This document shows positions 33,108-42,806 of a DNA stretch of 64,000 nucleotides, one piece after another. The notes beneath the pieces were generated by a model that saw only the letters and a list, made by a program, of their open reading frames with translations, was not told where the DNA came from and searched no databases. The stretch is taken from positions 62,001 to 126,000 of the forward strand of contig JARBUM010000006.1 of NCBI GenBank assembly GCA_029239675.1, read 5' to 3'. The stretch is from Pelosinus sp. GTDB taxonomy: Bacteria; Bacillota; Negativicutes; DSM-13327. Each line of letters opens with the position of its first letter. The first letter of the stretch is position 1. The position numbers and the translations under genes were made by a program.

Positions 33108-33446
33108 CTATAAAGTTAAGCCAAATCGCTTTAGCTCTTTAAAAATACCTTCTAACTTCTTCCCCTTTTCTGTTAGGGAATACTCTACACGCGGAGGAAC
33201 TTCTGGATATACTTTTCTTGTTAAGATCCCCTGTTCTTCCAGTTCGCGCAGTCTTAAGGAAAGTGTCTTCGGACTGATTCCATTCATAGATCTTTGTAAA
33301 TTACTGAACCGCATCGTACCTTCAATAAGTAAGTCTCGAATAATTAAAAAGGTCCATTTTGTTCCAATAACATCCAGCGTCTTAGCAATTGGACAAGGTG
33401 TTCCTGGCGTTCCTTTGGTTAGCATAATAGGCTCTAGCATATCCAT
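33108..33446 (-). CDS. HxlR-family transcriptional regulator
   Basis: About 112 residues. CPIAKTLDVIGTKWTFLIIRDLLIEGTMRFSNLQRSMNGISPKTLSLRLRELEEQGILTRKVYPEVPPRVEYSLTEKG is a textbook HxlR winged helix with its N-terminal Cys, often a redox or electrophile sensor. ATG 33446 is preferred because GGGGAG precedes it; an upstream ATG at 33485 has no such site. It probably controls the downstream SDR gene and itself. An imperfect terminator-like hairpin lies between the two genes near 33066-33096. Confidence 0.88.
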   Translation of the reverse strand: MDMLEPIMLTKGTPGTPCPIAKTLDVIGTKWTFLIIRDLLIEGTMRFSNLQRSMNGISPKTLSLRLRELEEQGILTRKVYPEVPPRVEYSLTEKGKKLEGIFKELKRFGLTL

Positions 33447-33569
33447 AGAAATCTCCCCTGAAAAAGTATTCTCTTCTTTTTGCATTATATCATATAACTA
33501 TCTTCTCAGGAGATGTAATCGCCATTCCCACTGATTCATAAGGCTTAATTGAAAAAACTACAGTTACCT

Positions 33570-35069
<1,500 letters not shown>

Positions 35070-35362
35070 TCACTCCTTGTCATATTAACTTATCTTTAGC
35101 CTCTGAGAACGTCCCATATACTTGTTCATCACACAATTTTATATTATATGCTTTTCTAGCCTAAAAATAAAATACTTACAAAGGGCTTCTAAAGGCATGC
35201 ACTTGGAGTATGGCCTGTAAAATTAGAATTTGTCGAATTAATGTAGTATTTCAATTATATTGTTACTATCATAGCTCAAATAGAAATGATGCCACGATCT
35301 TCCCATTATTCTATTTCTTTCATACTATGATATACTATTAATACATGAAAGGAGCTGATCTT

Positions 35363-35419
35363 ATGTTTAGAACAAATAACGCTGAGTCTGTATTGTGTGG
35401 GGAGGTGCTAATAAAATAG
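35363..35419 (+). CDS. possible 18-residue leader peptide upstream of rsgA
   Basis: ATG at 35363 with AAAGGAG eight bases upstream encodes MFRTNNAESVLCGEVLIK and a TAG. The last codons overlap GGGGAGG, which pairs with CCTCCCC at about 35429-35436, followed by AATCTTTT. This makes a leader-ORF plus attenuator-like hairpin before rsgA. It may be chance. Confidence 0.35.
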   Translation: MFRTNNAESVLCGEVLIK

Positions 35420-35473
35420 CTTATCTGCCCTCCCCCAATCTTTTAACAAGAAACGTTGGGAGGATACATTAAA

Positions 35474-36553
35474 TTGAAAAAAGTAAATTTATATAAAGTC
35501 GGACTAACCGACAGCTTAGCCCAGGAAGCAAGTTTATACCAAGGATTATACCTTGCAAGGGTTTCAGTACAATATAAGGATTTATACAAGGTTATTACAG
35601 AACATGGAGAAATACATGCCGAGATTTCAGGGAAAATTGGTTTTATGGCCAAGAATCATTCAGACTATCCCGTTGTCGGGGACTGGGTCATGGTTGACCG
35701 TTACGATGCTAATGGAGGCAATGCCATCATTAGCCATATCCTTCGCCGCAGAAGTGCATTTGAACGCAAGGCAGCAGGAACGTCCAACCAAAACCAGATC
35801 GTAGCCACGAATATTGATACTGTATTTATCTGCATGTCGTTAAACAACAACTTTAATCTACGCCGCTTGGAAAGATATCTCTCTATTGCTTGGGACAGTA
35901 TGGCAACCCCTGTTGTTGTTCTGACAAAGTCTGATCTATGTGACGACATATCAACTAAACTTTCCCTGGTATATTCTGTCGCTATTGGTGCAGATGTACT
36001 TGTGACTTCCAGCATGGATCATAACGGGAATATTGGCCTAAACAAATATATCTATACAGGGAAAACAGTTGCATTCATCGGCTCTTCTGGAGTCGGCAAA
36101 TCCACATTGATCAATCGCATTATGGGTGAGGAAATGCTTGCCACTAAGGAAGTTGGTGCTGCTGATAAGGGACGGCATACCACAACCCACAGACAACTAA
36201 TGATTCTACCAACAGGTGGCGTGGTCATAGACACGCCGGGAATGCGTGAACTACAAATAGAAAGCGCTGATCTCTCTAAGTCCTTTGCTGATATAGAGGA
36301 ATTGGCAGCTAATTGCCGTTTTTCTAACTGCAGGCATCAGAGGGAACCAGGCTGCGCCGTTCAGGAGGCCATTAGCAATAAGATCCTATCCGCTGATCGT
36401 CTTAGCAACTATCAGAAGCTACAAAATGAGATGAAATATCAAGGGATGACCTCTAGGCAAATGGAGCATGAAAAAATAAATCGATTGTTTGGCGACATGG
36501 GCGGCATGAAGCAAGCAAGAACATTTGTTAAGGAAAAGAACAAACGGAGATAA
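35474..36553 (+). CDS. rsgA: ribosome small subunit-dependent GTPase A
   Basis: About 359 residues with the circularly permuted GTPase order: G4 (VLTKSDL), G5, then G1 GSSGVGKSTLINRI and G3 DTPGMREL. N-terminal OB-fold (GKIGFMAKNHSDYPVVGDWVMV) and a C-terminal zinc site CRFSNCRHQREPGC complete RsgA, which acts in late 30S assembly. GRHTTTHRQL is the switch I region. I choose TTG 35474 because GGGAGGA lies nine bases before it; the frame extends upstream into that site. Usually near PrkC/PrpC in Firmicutes, but not here. Confidence 0.92.
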   Translation: MKKVNLYKVGLTDSLAQEASLYQGLYLARVSVQYKDLYKVITEHGEIHAEISGKIGFMAKNHSDYPVVGDWVMVDRYDANGGNAIISHILRRRSAFERKAAGTSNQNQIVATNIDTVFICMSLNNNFNLRRLERYLSIAWDSMATPVVVLTKSDLCDDISTKLSLVYSVAIGADVLVTSSMDHNGNIGLNKYIYTGKTVAFIGSSGVGKSTLINRIMGEEMLATKEVGAADKGRHTTTHRQLMILPTGGVVIDTPGMRELQIESADLSKSFADIEELAANCRFSNCRHQREPGCAVQEAISNKILSADRLSNYQKLQNEMKYQGMTSRQMEHEKINRLFGDMGGMKQARTFVKEKNKRR

Positions 36554-36600
36554 TACAAAAGATCCTAAATCCGACTTAACTCTGATCTTTCTATCAAATA

Positions 36601-36643
36601 AAAAATTTCGGCAAGGTTCTTTGCAACCTTGCCGAAATTTTTT
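36601..36643. terminator. bidirectional hairpin terminator between convergent genes
   Basis: AAAAATTTCGGCAAGGTT and AACCTTGCCGAAATTTTT pair perfectly around a six-base loop. Confidence 0.85.
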
Positions 36644-36644
36644 A

Positions 36645-37286
36645 TTATTTAATTACCCCAATTTTGATTTCATGGCCAACTAAGTGATCATTAGGAAATT
36701 CCCAGTCAGTAAGAAATTTATACTTCTTAGCGTAAGGCTTAAATAACTCTAACACTTTTTCTTTATTGCCATCCTTATGGTTATATATATCAGGTAAAAT
36801 AGTGAGGTAAATTGACTTATCGCGTTCTTTTAAAAGTAAGGTCTGGTAAGTCAGCGTTACAGGTGTCCCAATATCTACCAATTGATATAACTCCTCAACA
36901 TCCGCATTATGCATGCGGATACAACCACCAGAGACAGGATACTCAATATCCCAATCTTTATTAGTACCATGAATTCCATAAGCAGGACTAAATTCCATCC
37001 ATCGACTGCCTAGAGGATTATCCGCTCCTGGGGGAACAGGTGTCTTATCCGAAAAACCCGAGCCAGGAATCCATGTAGGATCTTTTTCTTTGTAGAATAT
37101 CTTATAATTACCCACAGGGGTTCTTTCATAAGCAGTTCCAAGAGCAACTGGGTATTGTTTTAGCAGCTCATCATTATCATACAGCCTTAATACTAGCTCA
37201 GGTATATTAAGGCGAATTTCAGGCGTGGCCCAAGCAGCGGATTGAAAGCAACTAAGTAACAGCGTGACTATAATTAAGATTTTCAT
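36645..37286 (-). CDS. secreted L,D-transpeptidase (YkuD domain)
   Basis: 213 residues with a signal peptide (about 1-20). The YkuD domain starts RLNIPELVLRLYDNDELLKQYPVALG, and the catalytic motif is HGTNKDWDIEYPVSGGCIRM with H106 and C122. It forms 3-3 peptidoglycan cross-links or attaches proteins to the wall. About 60 residues follow the catalytic motif and are not recognised. A second L,D-transpeptidase lies at 38510-39130, with a YD-repeat secreted protein between. Confidence 0.9.
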   Translation of the reverse strand: MKILIIVTLLLSCFQSAAWATPEIRLNIPELVLRLYDNDELLKQYPVALGTAYERTPVGNYKIFYKEKDPTWIPGSGFSDKTPVPPGADNPLGSRWMEFSPAYGIHGTNKDWDIEYPVSGGCIRMHNADVEELYQLVDIGTPVTLTYQTLLLKERDKSIYLTILPDIYNHKDGNKEKVLELFKPYAKKYKFLTDWEFPNDHLVGHEIKIGVIK

Positions 37287-37372
37287 TTAAATCCTCCTTT
37301 CAGGTAGCAGGATAACAAGTAAGCTAAAGCGAATATTGTGGTAATACATTCCTACAACAGGTGGTGACTTTA

Positions 37373-38386
37373 ATGTCCATAAGATATTGTAAACTTTGGT
37401 TTACTACTATATTAGTAGTACTTTTTCTGTCAAGTACTTCTGTTCTAGCAGCACAAGCTGAGCAACCAAGTACCGAAGGTCTCTTAGGTTCAGTGCAATC
37501 GGTTCTTGAAGAAAGACTTACCATATCCCCTGACGAGCAAATACATTCTGTTGAAGCTATCAGTAAAACACAATATGATGAGGCTGGCTTTATTACTCAC
37601 ATCATTTGGTACAAGAATCAAATGATCTATCGTGAAAAAAGCAACCTTTATGATGCCGCTCACCGCTTTATCGGCACAGCAAGCTATCAGCAAGACGGCT
37701 CTTTCCTACAGGACAGCGCCTACGATTATGACAAGCTAGGCCTATTGCGGCAAGTACGTTTTCTCAAACCTGACGGTTCTAATTTTCTAAAAAAAGTATT
37801 CCACTATACTCCGAAAGGGCTAGTGAGCCAACAGCTTCGTTTTGATTCCTCTGATACATTACAAGGACAAGATACCTTTGATTATACCACAAAAGGTAAA
37901 CTTAGCGCCACTTACCATTATGATGCTAAAGGCGCACTCATTTCAAAAGAAACCTACGAATATGATAAGTCAGGCAATATCAACCAAGAATGTGTCTATG
38001 AGGGAGCAACTAACAAGTCTCCGCTAAAAACGATTCTCTACGATACTGAAGGCAGGAAAGTTTCCGAGACCAATTATGCACCAAGTGGTGTTAAAACCCG
38101 TGAATTCCTCTGTGAGTACAATGCAGTTGGAAACAAAATTAAGCAAATCCACTATCGTGGTGATGGCACAAAGTATGCTGAAACACGATACAACGAGCGA
38201 GGCCTACCAAAAACATACCTAAACTATACGGCTGATGGCTTAGAGGAATGCAGTGAAGAATATCAATATGAATATGACGCAGTAGGCAACTGGATAAAGC
38301 AAACTGTTACTACCTGCCCTAATGAAAACAATCCACAACATGTTCGCCCCCTTGAAATTATCCAGCGCACCATTCATTATTATTAG
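37373..38386 (+). CDS. secreted YD-repeat-like protein
   Basis: About 337 residues: signal peptide (about 8-28, FTTILVVLFLSSTSVLAA), then about ten short YD/RHS-like repeats of the form YD..G....... in QYDEAGFITHI, YDAAHRFIG, YDYDKLGLLRQVRF, YHYDAKGALISKETYEYDKSGNI, YDTEGRKVSETNY, EYNAVGNKIKQIHY, RYNERGLPKTYLNY and YEYDAVGNWIKQ. It lacks the toxin cap of large Rhs proteins. Such repeats form carbohydrate- or protein-binding beta sheets. ATG 37373 follows GGTGGTGA. Monocistronic; probably acts in the envelope. Confidence 0.75.
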   Translation: MSIRYCKLWFTTILVVLFLSSTSVLAAQAEQPSTEGLLGSVQSVLEERLTISPDEQIHSVEAISKTQYDEAGFITHIIWYKNQMIYREKSNLYDAAHRFIGTASYQQDGSFLQDSAYDYDKLGLLRQVRFLKPDGSNFLKKVFHYTPKGLVSQQLRFDSSDTLQGQDTFDYTTKGKLSATYHYDAKGALISKETYEYDKSGNINQECVYEGATNKSPLKTILYDTEGRKVSETNYAPSGVKTREFLCEYNAVGNKIKQIHYRGDGTKYAETRYNERGLPKTYLNYTADGLEECSEEYQYEYDAVGNWIKQTVTTCPNENNPQHVRPLEIIQRTIHYY

Positions 38387-38401
38387 TGTATGATCAAAGT
38401 G

Positions 38402-38446
38402 CCAAAAGGCTTCTGTCAAACATTGAGTTTGACAGAAGCCTTTTGG
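38402..38446. terminator. bidirectional hairpin terminator, 20-bp perfect stem
   Basis: Arms 38402-38421 and 38427-38446 pair perfectly around ATTGA. It separates the convergent YD-repeat and L,D-transpeptidase genes. Confidence 0.85.
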
Positions 38447-38509
38447 GTTTCTCATTACGAACATTAACAAACATTGATTATTTGCTGCCCTAGTACTATA
38501 TAGTATCTT

Positions 38510-39130
38510 TTAGGCCACAATAATGACCGGAGTTCCATATTGAACCATCTTGTATAATTCCTCTAAATCTTTGTCCTGTAAAGCAAGACAGCCTTCAGTC
38601 CAATTTATCTTTTCTTTGGTTAAATCTTCCCGTCCTCCATGTATTCCAATCCACCCTCCAAGCGCAGTATTCTGAGGAGGCTGTACTTTCTGATCATTTG
38701 CCGAGACAATCTCTTGATACTGGTTTAAACTAATAAGATTATTATCTATGCCTTTTTGAGCATGAGCTGGATCAGGATAACTCAGCCCCATCCATTTCTG
38801 ACCTAAGTAAGGATGATTATTTAACAGTTCTTTATCAGTAATAAAAAACTGTCCTTCTGGTGTACGATTATCTCCTTGCCGTTGCTTATCACCTTGGGCG
38901 TTTACACCTGATACACATAAAAAACTTTTCAACGGTTTACCTTGATAAAATACTGTCATTTTATTAACAGATTTCTCCACTAGTACAACCGTCTCTTGTT
39001 GTGCTGTAAGTTCTTGTAGTTCCTGTCCGTAGGCTGCTTCTACTACCGGAGCACTCAGCGAGAAACCACAAAATAGCATAATTGTACTAAAGACAATTAG
39101 CAAATTCCTATTCACTAATAAATACACCAA
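38510..39130 (-). CDS. secreted L,D-transpeptidase family protein (YafK-like)
   Basis: 206 residues, signal peptide about 8-33. The domain begins VVLVEKSVNKMTVFYQGKPLKSFLCVSG, includes NRTPEGQFFITDKEL, and ends with the catalytic HGGREDLTKEKINWTEGCLAL (H164, C181). The H-G-G and W-T-E-G-C variant is typical of the YafK/ErfK-like branch. Likely substrate is envelope peptidoglycan. Single gene. Confidence 0.85.
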   Translation of the reverse strand: MVYLLVNRNLLIVFSTIMLFCGFSLSAPVVEAAYGQELQELTAQQETVVLVEKSVNKMTVFYQGKPLKSFLCVSGVNAQGDKQRQGDNRTPEGQFFITDKELLNNHPYLGQKWMGLSYPDPAHAQKGIDNNLISLNQYQEIVSANDQKVQPPQNTALGGWIGIHGGREDLTKEKINWTEGCLALQDKDLEELYKMVQYGTPVIIVA

Positions 39131-39368
39131 CTTTTTTGTAAAGTATGACTTGATTCACGGGACTTAGTACCCACTAGCTCCTATCATCACTAAGACAACT
39201 GAGATTTAAAAGTCCTAGGTCAGTGAATAAAATCAAGATTCTTATTCGCCAAATAATGTTATCTTCCTGCATCTTTCCCATTATATTTTTTATCCATCAA
39301 TTTCTTTTAATACTCTTTCTTTGAAATTTTACAATATATCATTTTTAGTATCGGGGTAAAGCTCAATT

Positions 39369-39824
39369 TCAGGCATTAACAACGCTACTAAACTTCAATT
39401 TTTTCTTAAATCCCTTATGAGTATCAGGACTATATCCTGCAGACTCATAAAACTTGCAAGCATCGATTCTAGAACTTTCTGTAACTAAGAGGATCTGACT
39501 ACAATTGTTATGTACAGCGATTTTTTCCAGTTCAGCTATTAATGCCTTCCCCACGCCTTGGTTCCTGTATTGATTATGAACAATCATATTTTCTAATACC
39601 ATAAAAGGCTGACAAGTGCCGTATAACTCACCGCAGATCACCCCCATAACAGAGCCGATCAGTTCCTCATTCTGAACAGCACTCAATACTACATGTGTAT
39701 TTGTTTTGTCTAATTTATCAAACTGCTGATGCATTGCTTCAATACAAGAATCCTCATCCCAAAATTGCTTATATAGCTTTGCTAATGCAGGAATGTCATC
39801 TACTATCATATCACGTATGATCAT
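39369..39824 (-). CDS. GNAT-family N-acetyltransferase
   Basis: About 151 residues. The acetyl-CoA motif is MIVHNQYRNQGVGKALIAELEKIA (R/Q-x-x-G-x-G/A), followed by CSQILLVTESSRIDACKFYESAGY. Substrate unknown. ATG 39824 with GGAGG upstream is preferred to a TTG at 39839. It lies 37 bases after another GNAT gene; the two are probably co-transcribed. Confidence 0.88.
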   Translation of the reverse strand: MIIRDMIVDDIPALAKLYKQFWDEDSCIEAMHQQFDKLDKTNTHVVLSAVQNEELIGSVMGVICGELYGTCQPFMVLENMIVHNQYRNQGVGKALIAELEKIAVHNNCSQILLVTESSRIDACKFYESAGYSPDTHKGFKKKLKFSSVVNA

Positions 39825-39861
39825 GTTTTCTGCCTCCAACTGGTCTTTACTAACAGGCTCA

Positions 39862-40356
39862 TTAAACTCCTCTTATATGTAACTCATAAAAGGATACCGT
39901 TCTGCCTTCAATATTGGAAGGTGATTCCTCTAAGTAACAGGCTCCTATTTTGTCATAAAAACCTTTTGCATTAGGGTCAGATAAAATATATATTTTATCA
40001 ATATACATTTCTCTGCATTTTTCTTTAAGGCTCGCAATTAATCTTGAGCCAATTCCTTTGCCTATATATTCAGGCAAGATAAAGATGTGTTCTAAACAAA
40101 ATCCATTACTAATAATGATGTTACCTGCACTAATATCATTGTTTAATTCCACCAATGAAATATACCCAATTACAAATCCCTTCACTTCTGCTACATAAAC
40201 TACATTGTTTTTTATATATGCTGGACTAATTGTGAGCTCATCCTTCCATATCTCAAAATACTCATTGGGATAATTCCAATATTGTTTTGATGCAAAGGAT
40301 ATATCTGTTAGAATTTTGCCTTCACTTGGTGAAGCTTCTCTAACCGACAAACTCAT
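39862..40356 (-). CDS. GNAT-family N-acetyltransferase
   Basis: 164 residues. EHIFILPEYIGKGIGSRLIASLKEKCREMYIDKIYILSDPNAKGFYDKIGACYLEESPS is the GNAT core with a typical acetyl-CoA loop. Substrate unknown. AGGAGGGATAAAA precedes the ATG. First gene of a two-gene GNAT unit. Confidence 0.88.
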   Translation of the reverse strand: MSLSVREASPSEGKILTDISFASKQYWNYPNEYFEIWKDELTISPAYIKNNVVYVAEVKGFVIGYISLVELNNDISAGNIIISNGFCLEHIFILPEYIGKGIGSRLIASLKEKCREMYIDKIYILSDPNAKGFYDKIGACYLEESPSNIEGRTVSFYELHIRGV

Positions 40357-40529
40357 TTTTATCCCTCCTATATTTGTTAGAGAATTACTATCTCTAACAA
40401 TTCTGTATTAGTTCGACTATTTCCACCTTTATCCTTTAATCATATCAGCATTACACCAACTCACTATCTGATGCTCTAAGACCTCTCATATGCCCTAGTA
40501 AAAATTAAAACTAAGTTACTGGCTTATAC

Positions 40530-40560
40530 ATAAGTCCTGCACATCATGTGCAGGACTTAT
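40530..40560 (-). terminator. hairpin terminator after comB
   Basis: ATAAGTCCTGCACA and TGTGCAGGACTTAT pair perfectly around TCA, 15 bases after the comB stop. The T-tract is weak. Confidence 0.6.
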
Positions 40561-40574
40561 ATGTTGAGGTATTC

Positions 40575-41291
40575 TTATTGATTATCTAGTACAATCTTTC
40601 CCTCTATGTATTGAGGTACTATATTGAACTGGTCGGCATGCAAACAATACTCTACATCGTTCATGCGGTCTATATCGTATAATCGCTTGCCATTACGACT
40701 CTTAACAGCCATCGCAACTAGATTCTCCTTCGCAGCAGTATACATTAACATAGCGCCTTGGGCTGAGTCGGTCATAATTAGATCGTTTTCTGCTGTTAAT
40801 AGCTGAACTAATAATCCTGCACAAAGAGTATCTTCTAGAGAAAAAAGCCCATCAGTTCCAGCACATACAATTACAATATCTTTCCCATATTGTTTTGCCT
40901 GCCTGCAAACTGCCTTAGCATTCACAAATGAGCCAATTAGAGTACGATATGCTCCTTCTGTCGCCTTTATAGCAATCGTACCATTCGTAGTTGTCATGAC
41001 AATACTTCTATCCTTTACTGTGTCCTGACAAAATTCAAAAGGTGAATTCCCAAGATCGTAACCCTCAATTTTTATTGACTGTCTTTCACCTGCCAATAAC
41101 ACCGGTCCCATTTGGCTAGCTAGAGTACGTGCATCCTCAATAGATAAAGCGGGAGCAATCGCTTTGCACCCATTTGCAAGGCCAGTAACAATTGAAGTCG
41201 TTGCTCGGAATATATCTAAAACTATACAAACAGTATCAGAAAGATCCATAGCAGTAGTCTCTTTTGGTAAAAGTATAATATCAATCTTCAT
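40575..41291 (-). CDS. comB: 2-phosphosulfolactate phosphatase family protein (ComB)
   Basis: 238 residues with the ComB pattern: CIVLDIFRATTSIVTGLANGC, PVLLAGERQSIKIEGYDLGNSP, RSIVMTTTNGTIAI, and VCAGTDGLFSLEDTLCAG. ComB dephosphorylates (R)-2-phospho-3-sulfolactate in coenzyme M synthesis, but homologues are common in Firmicutes lacking that pathway, where sulfolactate is a spore component or the substrate differs. No sulfolactate synthase (ComA) lies nearby. A small gene sits 23 bases upstream. Confidence 0.85.
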   Translation of the reverse strand: MKIDIILLPKETTAMDLSDTVCIVLDIFRATTSIVTGLANGCKAIAPALSIEDARTLASQMGPVLLAGERQSIKIEGYDLGNSPFEFCQDTVKDRSIVMTTTNGTIAIKATEGAYRTLIGSFVNAKAVCRQAKQYGKDIVIVCAGTDGLFSLEDTLCAGLLVQLLTAENDLIMTDSAQGAMLMYTAAKENLVAMAVKSRNGKRLYDIDRMNDVEYCLHADQFNIVPQYIEGKIVLDNQ

Positions 41292-41314
41292 TAATAAGTG
41301 TTCTCTCCTTTAGC

Positions 41315-41497
41315 TTAAGATGGTACAGACATGTCCCAAAACCATTGTTCTCTTGTTAGATCACTAAGTATTAGTTTATCCTTTGCATCTCTTTTTAGCA
41401 ACTCATCTTGTTTCGTATTATTAATAATTTGAGTGTTATTTTGCAATTTTTGTTTTACTGAAGTTCCTCTTTCACAATTGGGGGCTGATAGCTTCAT
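41315..41497 (-). CDS. small hypothetical protein before comB
   Basis: 60 residues from ATG 41497 with AAAGGAG ten bases upstream; a TTG at 41506 is an alternative. Contains NNTQIINNTKQDELLKRDAKDKLILSDLTREQWFWDMSVPS, mainly hydrophilic and probably helical, with one Cys near the N-terminus. Not recognised. Its position 23 bases before comB suggests co-transcription. Confidence 0.5.
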   Translation of the reverse strand: MKLSAPNCERGTSVKQKLQNNTQIINNTKQDELLKRDAKDKLILSDLTREQWFWDMSVPS

Positions 41498-41643
41498 TAA
41501 ACTCAAACTCCTTTCCTTTAATTAGACTCTAATCCCAAAGAAATATGGTGTACTCATTTAAAACCTGCTTTTGTCTTAATTGTAATCAATCTCTTTTTAT
41601 TAGTGAAATACGTATTATGCATCTAGTGTATTTAGATATTAAA

Positions 41644-41671
41644 TAAAGCAAGCTTTAAATAGCTTGCTTTA
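41644..41671. terminator. hairpin terminator after the LysR gene
   Basis: TAAAGCAAGCT and AGCTTGCTTTA pair perfectly around a six-base loop, 16 bases after the LysR-family gene. Confidence 0.65.
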
Positions 41672-41686
41672 CAGATGTTGTCTTGT

Positions 41687-42574
41687 TTATTCCTCTAGGC
41701 CATAATGGACTTTTGCAAATGTGATGAATTCACGGGCAGCATAAGATAAATATCTTCCCTTTTTCCAAACTAAAGCCAATCGCAGCCATAATTGAGGGTC
41801 TGAAAATGGCCGGGAGGCAATGACCTTCATATCAAGACTTCTACATATCTTGCTTGGCAACAAAGCGATACCTAAATTGTCTACTACCATTTGTGTCATC
41901 CATTCCCTTTGAGAGGTTTCCAGAATAATTTTAGGTGTAAAGCCAACTTGTTTACAGCCCTCTATGATCGTATCGTGTAAGTTGTAATCGGTACTATATA
42001 AAATAAATTGTTCGTTAACCAGCTTGCTATAATCGATAACATCATATTGGGTTAGCTTATTTTCCGGATGCATAATGACTTCGAGCCGATCTTGCTCAAA
42101 CCAAATTTTTTCATAAAGATCATTTTCAGATGGTGTAAAGATACCAATGTCTAAAAGACCATCTTGAATAGAGGCTTCTACTTTCTTCGGCCCAAACTCA
42201 TATAAATGAATATGAATATTGGGATATTCTTTCTTAAAGGAACTAAGTAAATGAGAAAAAGTAGTAATCGCAGTAATCTGGGGCAAACCAATGTATATTT
42301 TTCCTGATTGCATTTTCTTTAGTCCTCCGAGCTGGGAGGTAATATTTTGAAAAGACGATACAATTTGTTGTGCTTGCTGTAAAATTAATTCTCCTGCATC
42401 CGTTAATTCTACAGATTTCGTATCACGATAGAACAAAATGACTCCAAATTGGCTTTCCAATTCTTTAATTGCCCTACTAATAGATGGTTGGGAAATATAC
42501 ATCATTTCAGCAGCCTTACTAAAGTTTTTATGACGAGCCACTTCTATAAAACATTCAAGATTTCTTATGTCCAT
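41687..42574 (-). CDS. LysR-family transcriptional regulator
   Basis: 295 residues. N-terminal winged helix MDIRNLECFIEVARHKNFSKAAEMMYISQPSISRAIKELESQFGVILFYR, then the periplasmic-binding-like effector domain (IYIGLPQITAITTFSHLLSSFKKEYPNIHIHLYEFG). Resembles CynR/CysL-type activators. The usual divergent target is absent: the next plus-strand gene is a histidine kinase 230 bases away. Target not assignable. Confidence 0.9.
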   Translation of the reverse strand: MDIRNLECFIEVARHKNFSKAAEMMYISQPSISRAIKELESQFGVILFYRDTKSVELTDAGELILQQAQQIVSSFQNITSQLGGLKKMQSGKIYIGLPQITAITTFSHLLSSFKKEYPNIHIHLYEFGPKKVEASIQDGLLDIGIFTPSENDLYEKIWFEQDRLEVIMHPENKLTQYDVIDYSKLVNEQFILYSTDYNLHDTIIEGCKQVGFTPKIILETSQREWMTQMVVDNLGIALLPSKICRSLDMKVIASRPFSDPQLWLRLALVWKKGRYLSYAAREFITFAKVHYGLEE

Positions 42575-42806
42575 AATTCTTCCTCCTGTTGTTTCTACTT
42601 TATAATTCTTATTTCCCCATTGTTTTCACCGAAAACAGTCTTCATTCACCCTTTAGCTCTATAATATCAAATTTTTCAATTGTTTTTATTACATTATTAG
42701 TATGTATTGCTTTTTATTGGGAAAAATGTTAATTTAGGGAAGTGAGTTTGTATCTTATGAAGAACAAATAAGTTATATGTGCTACATAGCCATCATAGGA
42801 GTAATT

